Source: Alphaproteobacteria bacterium | GTDB taxonomy: Bacteria; Pseudomonadota; Alphaproteobacteria; Rhizobiales; JAJRRF01 | Reading direction: 5' to 3' | DNA: 40,529 nt | Assembly (NCBI GenBank): GCA_024279735.1 | Contig: JAJRRF010000124.1 | Location: 1-40,529 of the forward strand | In this document: positions 18,000 to 25,539 of the stretch, piece after piece | Layout: the number at the start of each line of letters is the position of its first letter | How positions within the stretch are numbered: the first letter of the stretch is position 1 | The notes under the pieces: model-generated | Databases searched by the model: none | Told to the model about the DNA's origin: nothing | The model's input: only the letters and a program-made list of their open reading frames with translations | Made by a program: the position numbers and the translations under genes

Positions 18000-18862
18000 C
18001 TATGACTTTCCACACTGTTTCTTTGTAATACAATAAATCCGAAACCTAAAATAATCCTGATCAGATTTATCTTTTGATAATGCAATAGCTTTTTTGGTAA
18101 CTCCCCAGCTTGTTTTAGGTGTATTAACTAATTGATAAATAACGATAAAAATAAATCGTTATTTTTAAAACCACTAAAATATGATCATTTTTCCATTAAA
18201 AAACAGGATTTTTAGACTGTATTCCGCTTGAAAACGCGTATTTACGTGAAAAAAGAAGCTGGGGAGTTACCTTTTTTGTACATAACCACGGCCTCATCAT
18301 TTCGGTTTAAGTTATCCAAAATAGTAGCAACCCCTCTATAATGGTCTGGATTTTTAGAATCTAGACCAATCAATTTTCTAAACTCAACCAAAGCCTTCTT
18401 CTTTTTTCCTTGAAACGAATAAACATATGCAATTAAGTTATAAGAAGTGAAATCTTTTGGATTATTATCAATTGCCTTACCGTAATCCTCTATCTTTTTA
18501 CGATAATTCGTTGCATTTTTTTTAATCTGTGCTTTCGTTAATGGAGCTGCCAAGGCTTGGGATATTTTGTAGGTTCCAGCCCGCCACCGATAGATTTCAC
18601 CACGTCGAATCTTTGACAACCCTTTTTGTTCCAACAAAAGATTACAAGATTCAAACGATTCTTTAAAAGAACCATTTTTACACATCGTAGAGGCTCCACG
18701 GTAACACGCAGCCATTGCTTTTTTCTCATCTTTTTCTTCTTTACAGATTTTTGTATCTTTTTTAACCTGTAATTAAGTCAGTCAACCACTGACTTGCCTG
18801 AACTGAGTTGATAGAGACAACCAACATAACAAAAAACTAAGAAGAATTTTAACTGAACCCAT
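18000..18862 (-). pseudogene. TPR-repeat exported protein gene disrupted by a MITE-like insertion and N-terminal frameshifts/stops
   Basis: ORF 18242..18715 is the intact middle; removing 18096-18271 plus one T6 continues in frame to ...AIALSKDKSDQDYFRFRIYCITKKQCGKS* (stop at 18000-18002). Upstream an ATG at 18862 starts a signal-peptide-like sequence separated from the mature region by stops. Confidence 0.75.
18096..18271. mobile_element. MITE-like non-autonomous element, 176 bp
   Basis: 16-bp perfect terminal inverted repeats (18096-18111 and 18256-18271), TTTTTT on both flanks (18090-18095, 18272-18277), AT-rich interior with hairpin AAATAACGAT/ATCGTTATTT, no ORF. Confidence 0.8.
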
Positions 18863-19048
18863 TACCTTGTCACCTTTTACCCTAATCTATACACAGACAC
18901 ATTCATCTTTATTGACTTCACCCACGTCATAGTTGGACTTGTTCCAACTATCCATGCTGTGAACGCTCATCCCTAAAACCAATTTATCAACCAAGACCAA
19001 AGCCTTCAGAATGGATCATTGGATATCCAATGATGACGGCTAGAGGGA

Positions 19049-19225
19049 TTATCTCTTCATTCTATATTTCTTCCAGCCCCATAAAACACTAAAAACAACG
19101 AGAGCCAGCCCAAATACAACGCCATAAATAGCAACCTGAAGATCTATTGTTGCCATCAAATGAGACTGGAGTTCCCATTTAACACCATAGTCTCCAAAGC
19201 AATTTATGATTCCCAGTTGCATCAT
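19049..19225 (-). CDS. Uncharacterised small single-TM protein immediately downstream of sufB
   Basis: MMQLGIINCFGDYGVKWELQSHLMATIDLQVAIYGVVFGLALVVFSVLWGWKKYRMKR; start 1 nt after the sufB stop. Confidence 0.5.
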   Translation of the reverse strand: MMQLGIINCFGDYGVKWELQSHLMATIDLQVAIYGVVFGLALVVFSVLWGWKKYRMKR

Positions 19226-19226
19226 C

Positions 19227-20720
19227 TTACCCCACACTTCCCTCAAGGCTAATGCCAATCAGCTTTTGGGTTTCGGCCATGAACTCCATTGGCAGATGTT
19301 GCAGTACATCACGGACAAAGCCGTTGACGATCAGGGCGACGGCCTCTTCCTCGTTCATGCCGCGCTGCATACAGTAAAACAGCTGCTCTTCTGAAATTTT
19401 TGAGGTGGTGGCCTCATGTTCAATGGTGGTGCTGGCATTCTTGGCCTCAATATAAGGCACAGTATTGGCACTGCACTGGCTGCCAATCAACAGACTGTCG
19501 CACTGGGTAAAGTTCCTTACGCCCGTTGCTTTCTTGTGGGACGAGACAATACCGCGATAGGTGTTGGACGATTTTCCAGCACTGATGCCTTTGGAAATGA
19601 TACGGCTGGAACTGTTCTTGCCCAGATGGATCATTTTTGTACCGCTATCGACCTGCTGCATCCCGTTGGAAATCGCAATTGAATAGAACTCACCGCGTGA
19701 ATTTTCGCCGCGCAGAACGCAAGACGGATATTTCCAGGTAATCGCAGACCCCGTTTCCACCTGAGTCCAGGAACATTTGGAGTTCTTGCCACGGCAATCA
19801 GCCCGCTTGGTGACGAAATTATAAATCCCGCCCTTGCCATTGGCATCGCCAGGATACCAGTTCTGCACTGTTGAATATTTGATCTCGGCATCATTCATCA
19901 CCACAAGCTCAACAACTGCGGCATGAAGCTGGTTCTCATCACGGCTTGGCGCAGTGCAGCCTTCCAGATAGGACACATAGCTGTCATCTTCGGCAATGAT
20001 AAGGGTGCGCTCAAACTGGCCTGTATTCTGTTCATTAATCCGAAAATAGGTGCTGAGTTCCATCGGACAGCGTACGCCCTTGGGAATATAGACAAAACTA
20101 CCATCAGAAAACACAGCCGCGTTCAGGGTGGCATAAAAGTTATCACTGGTCGGCACAACCGTGCCCAGATATTTACGCACCAGTTCAGGGTGGGTCTGCA
20201 ATGCCTCAGAAATTGGGCAAAAGATCACCCCTGCCTTGGCCAACTCCTTCTTAAAGGTGGTTGCTACAGAAACGGAATCGAACACAGCATCGACGGCCAC
20301 CCTAGGCCTTTCGGACGGCTCAACGCCTGCCAGAATTTCCTGTTCTGCCAGGGAAATACCCAGTTTTTCATAGGCTGCCAAAAGCTGGGGGTCAACCTCG
20401 CCCAGGCTTTTCAGCTTTTCGATATCCTTCGGCTCGGAATAATAATACAAATCCTGAAAATCAATCTTGGGATAGTTCAACAGTGCCCAGTCAGGCTCTT
20501 CCATCGTCAGCCAACGGCGATAGGCCTCCAACCGCCATTCCAACATCCATTCCGGCTCATTTTTCTTGGCAGAAATATATTTTACAATATCTTCGCTCAG
20601 GCCTTTTGGAGCCTTGACAGACTCAATGTCAGTGGAAAAGCCATATTTATACTTATCAACCTCAATGCCCTTGACGGCATCAACGGTATCCTGGTCAATG
20701 TTCTCTTTTACATCTGTCAT
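19227..20720 (-). CDS. sufB: Fe-S cluster assembly protein SufB
   Basis: 497 aa; [57 protein letters not shown]. Confidence 0.98.
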   Translation of the reverse strand: MTDVKENIDQDTVDAVKGIEVDKYKYGFSTDIESVKAPKGLSEDIVKYISAKKNEPEWMLEWRLEAYRRWLTMEEPDWALLNYPKIDFQDLYYYSEPKDIEKLKSLGEVDPQLLAAYEKLGISLAEQEILAGVEPSERPRVAVDAVFDSVSVATTFKKELAKAGVIFCPISEALQTHPELVRKYLGTVVPTSDNFYATLNAAVFSDGSFVYIPKGVRCPMELSTYFRINEQNTGQFERTLIIAEDDSYVSYLEGCTAPSRDENQLHAAVVELVVMNDAEIKYSTVQNWYPGDANGKGGIYNFVTKRADCRGKNSKCSWTQVETGSAITWKYPSCVLRGENSRGEFYSIAISNGMQQVDSGTKMIHLGKNSSSRIISKGISAGKSSNTYRGIVSSHKKATGVRNFTQCDSLLIGSQCSANTVPYIEAKNASTTIEHEATTSKISEEQLFYCMQRGMNEEEAVALIVNGFVRDVLQHLPMEFMAETQKLIGISLEGSVG

Positions 20721-20815
20721 GGTCTACTCCACCTTGTCATACTAAAGACTTGCCTCATGATATCCAGGCTGGCTACAACCCAAGATATATAATATTTTTC
20801 TGCATATTCAACTGG

Positions 20816-22018
20816 TTATGCTGCCGCATGATGTTTTTTATGCTGCAAAAACATATCAGCATAAACAGACAGGAATGCGGTCACATCCTGCTTTTCTGAC
20901 TGCCACCCGAAACTGACGCGAATGGCACTGTTACACAAATCATCTTCATATCCCATAGCCTGCAACACATGAGAAACGGTTACCTTTCCTGACGAACAGG
21001 CTGACCCAGAACTGACCGCGATCCCGGCCAAATCCAGCGTCATCAACATATTTTCTGCCCTCAAACCTTTCGATAAAAAGCACAGTGTATTGGGCAACCT
21101 CTCACCCTTCCGGGCAACAATGACGATTTCATCATTGATCTGCCCCAAACCTTCTTCAAGCATGTTGCGCAAGCCTTCCAGCCGACTTCTTTCCGTTTCC
21201 AGCCTGCCTGCACATATCTCAGCTGCCAGCCCAAAGCTGACAATACCCGGCAGGTTTTCCGTCCCACCGCGTCTGTTCCTTTCCTGGCCGCCGCCCCTGA
21301 CCAGGACATCTTTCAAAACCAGGTCAGGATCCTTGGCAATCAGGGCACCAACGCCCTGCATCCCGCCAATCTTATGAGCCGAGACAGACATAAAATCGAC
21401 TGGCAAAGCCTCAAAATCCAAATTCATCTTTCCTGCGGCCTGCACTGCATCGACATGAAACAGCCCGCCAAACCTATGAACAATCTCGCCCAGGGCTGCA
21501 ATGTCCTGCACCTGCCCGGTTTCATTATTGGCCATCATCACCGATACCATAAAAGGCGTAGCTTCAGCTCTTCCAGCTTTCCTGTCCAGTGTTTGGCCAG
21601 GTAATTGCCCCTCCAGGAACTGCTGCAAAACGTCCCCTGTAATCTGGCCTTCGCGACCTACCGGAATGACAGACACCTGGCCTGAAACAAAGCGTCCACC
21701 AGCAAGAACCGAAGCATGTTCTGTTGCACCAACAAAAAGTCTGGCACTGGCAGCATGACCTGCTGATATAATCTGCGGACTCAGCACCAAGTTATTGGCC
21801 TCCGTTCCGCCGCCAGTAAAAATCACCTGGCTATCTTTTGCACCAACCAGCCCTGCCACCTGCTGCCGCGCTTTCCTTAAGACTGCCTTTGCCTTGCGTC
21901 CTTCACCATGTATTGAGGACGGGTTGCCTGGTTTCCGCAATAGCGTCACAACCGCCTCCCAAACCTCTGGCATCACTGGGGTCGTCGCATTATAGTCCAG
22001 ATAAATCCGCCTATTCAT
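20816..22018 (-). CDS. Cysteine desulfurase (NifS/IscS-type, class V aminotransferase)
   Basis: IYLDYNATTPV, SAHKIGGMQGVGALI, VSSGSACSSGKVTVSHVL. Confidence 0.95.
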   Translation of the reverse strand: MNRRIYLDYNATTPVMPEVWEAVVTLLRKPGNPSSIHGEGRKAKAVLRKARQQVAGLVGAKDSQVIFTGGGTEANNLVLSPQIISAGHAASARLFVGATEHASVLAGGRFVSGQVSVIPVGREGQITGDVLQQFLEGQLPGQTLDRKAGRAEATPFMVSVMMANNETGQVQDIAALGEIVHRFGGLFHVDAVQAAGKMNLDFEALPVDFMSVSAHKIGGMQGVGALIAKDPDLVLKDVLVRGGGQERNRRGGTENLPGIVSFGLAAEICAGRLETERSRLEGLRNMLEEGLGQINDEIVIVARKGERLPNTLCFLSKGLRAENMLMTLDLAGIAVSSGSACSSGKVTVSHVLQAMGYEDDLCNSAIRVSFGWQSEKQDVTAFLSVYADMFLQHKKHHAAA

Positions 22019-22031
22019 GAGCTATAAAGTC

Positions 22032-22547
22032 CTAACCCGCTTGTTTACTAGAGTTAAGGTAATCCTTTACATAATCCGTTGCAGGCGCATCTTCTGCCTG
22101 CGTGATAACTGGCGTTACTATTGTGTTGTCCAGAACATCCTGCAAGGTGACCTGCTCCAAAAAACTCTCAATATGCCCCCCTAACGATGACCAAAGATCA
22201 TGGGTGATACAATTGCCACCGTCCAGGCATCCTTCTGAATTATCCTCACCCTGGCAGCGTGTAATCTTGAAAGGCTCACCTACTGCAATCATTATTTCAG
22301 AAATCAGGATATCCCCTGAACTCTTGGCCAGGGCGTAGCCCCCACCGGGGCCGCGCATACTCTTGGCCAGTCCTGCGCGCCGCAACTTGACAAAAAGCTG
22401 CTCCAGGTAGGAGAGAGAAATTCTCTGGCGATCCGATATTTCGGACATGGGAATACTTTTGTCTTTGCCATGTTTTGTGTCTTTGCCATGTTTTGCCAGG
22501 TCTGCCATTGCCATGACGGCATACCGTCCTTTAGTGTTCAAACGCAT
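22032..22547 (-). CDS. iscR: Rrf2-family Fe-S responsive regulator (IscR-like)
   Basis: Start MRLNTKGRYAVMAMADLA at 22547 (GAGG upstream), RISLSYLEQLFVKLRRAGL, three-cysteine region RCQGEDNSEGCLDGGNC; upstream of the suf genes. Confidence 0.9.
   Translation of the reverse strand: MRLNTKGRYAVMAMADLAKHGKDTKHGKDKSIPMSEISDRQRISLSYLEQLFVKLRRAGLAKSMRGPGGGYALAKSSGDILISEIMIAVGEPFKITRCQGEDNSEGCLDGGNCITHDLWSSLGGHIESFLEQVTLQDVLDNTIVTPVITQAEDAPATDYVKDYLNSSKQAG
22460..22495. repeat. Perfect 18-bp tandem duplication inside the iscR-like gene
   Basis: TGTCTTTGCCATGTTTTG x2 (22460-22477, 22478-22495), adds KHGKDT in frame. Confidence 0.95.
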
Positions 22548-22968
22548 AAAAACCTCATTTTTCCAAAGCCCAGCCTGTTCCGCCTGCGTGACCATTAACA
22601 GAGGGTCTTCAGGCAACCAAAGGATACAAAGACACCCCTTGTCGTCCCTATCCTGAAATTCAGGCTATAATTTTAAATTTACCTTAACACAAAAAGTATA
22701 GAACCTTGAATTTAGGGCTATGAGTGTGTATCTCTACCCAATAGGCCAAACCCAACAAAACAGTCGACAGCGCAAAAACGCGGAAAACCTAATGTTTGGT
22801 GGGTTATGCATTATATCCTATAAATAAATATCTTGAGTAAAAAAGTCAAGAACTATAAAAAGAGATCCTGGACAACCCCAAGCCTGGCCAGACTCAATAA
22901 TTATACCCATAGTTATTACAAGTAAGCTGGCTGCAATTTATGAACTTTAAGGGTGACAAAAACCTACC

Positions 22969-23637
22969 ATGCCTGAAATCAATATTAATGGCCCGACTGG
23001 CCGTATCGAAAGCCGTTATCACCATGACCCCTCTGGAAACAGCCCGATAGCCCTGATACTGCACCCCCATCCACAGTTTGGGGGCACGATGAACAATCCG
23101 GTTGTCTATAACCTTTACCACAGTTTTGTTGACAGGGGTTTCTCGGTTCTGCGCTTTAACTTTCGCGGCGTTGGCAAGTCACAGGGTCTGTTTGACAATG
23201 GCCAAGGTGAACTGGCTGACGCGGCTGCGGCTCTGGACTGGATGCAGGGGCATAACCCTGAAGCCAAGACTTGCTGGATTGCAGGTGTCTCCTTTGGGGC
23301 CTGGATTTCCATGCAACTGCTGATGCGCCGCCCGGAAATTGAGGGCTTTATCTCTGTCGCCCCGCCTGCCAACCTGTATGATTTCAGTTTCCTCGCGCCC
23401 TGCCCGTCTTCTGGCCTGATGGTTGGCGGCGGCAAGGACAGGGTTGTGCCAACAGAGGCCGTTGCCGACCTGGTCAAGAAACTAAAAACCCAGAATGATA
23501 TCCTGATCACCAATGAGGTCATTCCTGATGCCAACCATTTCTTTGAGGACAAGGTTGATGAACTGATGGAGGTGATTGACGACTATATGGACAATACCCA
23601 CGGCTCTGCTCGCCAGCGCATGATTGGTGGTTTCTAG
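22969..23637 (+). CDS. Alpha/beta hydrolase (COG2945-like)
   Basis: ALILHPHPQFGGTMNNPVV, FNFRGVGKSQG, WIAGVSFGAWI. Confidence 0.9.
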   Translation: MPEININGPTGRIESRYHHDPSGNSPIALILHPHPQFGGTMNNPVVYNLYHSFVDRGFSVLRFNFRGVGKSQGLFDNGQGELADAAAALDWMQGHNPEAKTCWIAGVSFGAWISMQLLMRRPEIEGFISVAPPANLYDFSFLAPCPSSGLMVGGGKDRVVPTEAVADLVKKLKTQNDILITNEVIPDANHFFEDKVDELMEVIDDYMDNTHGSARQRMIGGF

Positions 23638-23736
23638 TGCATAGTGCGAGCAGGTTCGGTCAGCCGACCTTGCTCTAGCCCTTTAATTGCGCATATCTTA
23701 ACCCGCAAATCGTAACGATTTACTCGCACTATGCAC
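23637..23736. repeat. Structured inverted-repeat element with two internal hairpins
   Basis: 14-bp perfect outer repeat GTGCATAGTGCGAG/CTCGCACTATGCAC; inner AGGTTCGG-TCAG-CCGACCT-type hairpin and AAATCG-TAA-CGATTT. Confidence 0.7.
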
Positions 23737-23770
23737 AAGCCTGTCAATATGACTGGCTGACTTCTCTAAA

Positions 23771-23809
23771 AAAAACCCTCCTGAACTGGTTAAGTTCAGG
23801 AGGGTTTTT
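23771..23809. terminator. Bidirectional Rho-independent terminator
   Basis: 17-bp perfect stem AAAAACCCTCCTGAACT / AGTTCAGGAGGGTTTTT, 5-nt loop, between convergent genes. Confidence 0.95.
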
Positions 23810-23847
23810 TGTTGAAGAACGAAAACTGCCCTTGACGAGAAGCCAGG

Positions 23848-24063
23848 TCATTTATTTGTTTTTTGCTTTGTCCTGGTCACTGCCCTGACACCATCAACAG
23901 CAGTTCCGACCACAGCACCAGCCACCTTGGCAGTTGTTTTTACAGCGACAGACGTAATTGTTACAGCTGTATCAACAACAGCTATTGCAGCGCATCCTGA
24001 CAAACTGGCTGCCAAAATTGCTGAAATAACAACCACCCTATACTTCCGTTTCCACATCTGCAT
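23848..24063 (-). CDS. Small putative lipoprotein
   Basis: 71 aa with lipobox LSGC (VVVISAILAASLSGCAAIAVVD) and Ala/Val/Thr-rich mature part. Confidence 0.7.
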   Translation of the reverse strand: MQMWKRKYRVVVISAILAASLSGCAAIAVVDTAVTITSVAVKTTAKVAGAVVGTAVDGVRAVTRTKQKTNK

Positions 24064-24193
24064 TGAATGTGCCTGACATAAATTAGTTTCATGATACCTC
24101 CAGCGTAAGAAATTTTCATCACAGTACCAATAGATATATTCTGTAGACAGTTATTTTTATTCTTATTGTTACCCCTGAACCACAAACCTCTGG

Positions 24194-25189
24194 CTAGGCA
24201 ACACCTGCCCTCAGCAAGTCATGGATATGGACAATTCCCACTGGCCTGTCTGCCTCAACCACAAACAGGGCGGTAATATTGGATGAATTGATAATTTCCA
24301 GGGTCGCACTGGCCAAGAGGGAAGGCTCAATCGTTTTGGGCGAAGCTGTCATCACCTGTCCCGCCGTACTATGGATAATATCACTGCCCATCTTGCGGCG
24401 CAAATCACCGTCTGTAATGATACCTGCAAGCTTGCCGTCACCATCCAGAACCCCAAGACAGCCGAGACTTTTTTCCGTCATGATCACCAGAGCCTCACTC
24501 ATCAGGCTGTCCTGGTTTACCAATGGCAGGTCGTCCCCCTTATGCATCAGGTCAGACACATGGAGCAAATTGGCTCCCAGCTTCCCACCAGGATGAAAAA
24601 CCTTAAAGTCATGGGATGTAAATCCCTTGGCTTCCAGCAAGGCAATGGCAAGGCAATCAGAAATAACCAGTTGCATCGTGGTTGAGGTCGTTGGTGCCAG
24701 GCCATGGGGACAGGCCTCCTCCGCCTTAGGCAAACCAATCAAATAGTCAGAGGCGTTGCCAAGGGTACTGTCCATTCCCGAAGTGATGGCAATCAGGGGT
24801 ATCTTAAACCGCTGTGTATAATTCAGTAGACTGCCAAGCTCAACGGTCTCGCCAGACCATGAAAAGGCAATCACCACATCATCTGTTGTAATCATGCCCA
24901 GGTCACCATGGCTGGCCTCCCCAGGATGCACAAAAAAGGCCGGGGTGCCAGTCGAGGCCATTGTCGCTGCCATTTTAAGGCCAATATGGCCGCTCTTGCC
25001 CATACCCGTCACAATAACCCGCCCGCTACTTTCATGAATGGCTTTCACAGCCCCAGCAAAAGCCGCAGATAAATTTCCCTCCAGGGCTGTCCTTATCTGT
25101 GCCAGCCCCTCGGCCTCAATTTCCAAAGTCCGGAACGCCGAATCCAAGGCCTGTCTTGTCATGTCACTTGTCATTTCCTGAAATTCCAA
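24194..25189 (-). CDS. kdsD: Arabinose-5-phosphate isomerase, KpsF/GutQ family (SIS + CBS)
   Basis: VIVTGMGKSGHIGLKMAATMASTGTPAFFVHPGEASHGDLGMI plus two C-terminal CBS regions. Confidence 0.95.
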   Translation of the reverse strand: MEFQEMTSDMTRQALDSAFRTLEIEAEGLAQIRTALEGNLSAAFAGAVKAIHESSGRVIVTGMGKSGHIGLKMAATMASTGTPAFFVHPGEASHGDLGMITTDDVVIAFSWSGETVELGSLLNYTQRFKIPLIAITSGMDSTLGNASDYLIGLPKAEEACPHGLAPTTSTTMQLVISDCLAIALLEAKGFTSHDFKVFHPGGKLGANLLHVSDLMHKGDDLPLVNQDSLMSEALVIMTEKSLGCLGVLDGDGKLAGIITDGDLRRKMGSDIIHSTAGQVMTASPKTIEPSLLASATLEIINSSNITALFVVEADRPVGIVHIHDLLRAGVA

Positions 25190-25238
25190 TCCCTAAATTT
25201 TCGTTTTCAGAAGGTCACTGATACCCCTTCATGTCCCT

Positions 25239-25405
25239 GCCCTAAGGACACCCGCAAAAACAATCGTTACGTTTAGCTTGATCTTTTACCCGTCAGCGTC
25301 GTTTCAAAAATGCTTGTATAGCCTGCTATACGCACATTTTTGGCCTAACTGACAAGAAAAATTTCTACGCTATCCTAAGCACTTGTTTCTGAGGGTGCCC
25401 TAACA
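25239..25405. repeat. Large imperfect palindrome (~165 bp)
   Basis: Outer arms CCTAAGGACACCCGCAAAAACAA / TTGTTTCTGAGGGTGCCCTAA and central arms CAAAAATGCTTGTATAG-CCTG-CTATACGCACATTTTTG. Confidence 0.7.
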
Positions 25406-25539
25406 GGCCTTTACCATGTGTCTAATTTCGGTTTACCCCTGGCCGCCCCATAATAATACAGATGATAATTTGTTGTTAACCTATTCAGCCTAACCTTTGA
25501 AGCGTTATATTGCCATGGTTGCCCCCAGATTATCTATAG

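Noticed and set aside
18048-18063. AAAATAATCCTGATCA shared with the start of the large TPR gene (13308-13323)
   Set aside because: In the rejoined pseudogene this is SDQDYF in one frame, while in the large TPR gene it encodes MIRIIF in another; probably a chance 16-bp match rather than a duplicated gene start.
18538-18729. 63-aa minus-strand ORF overlapping the TPR pseudogene
   Set aside because: Different frame from the TPR coding frame; no independent support.
19923-20792. 289-aa plus-strand ORF opposite sufB
   Set aside because: Antisense shadow of sufB; no domain recognised.
20816-22018. Two cysteine desulfurases in one locus as a novelty
   Set aside because: From general knowledge, an iscR-nifS-sufBCDS arrangement is common in alphaproteobacteria.
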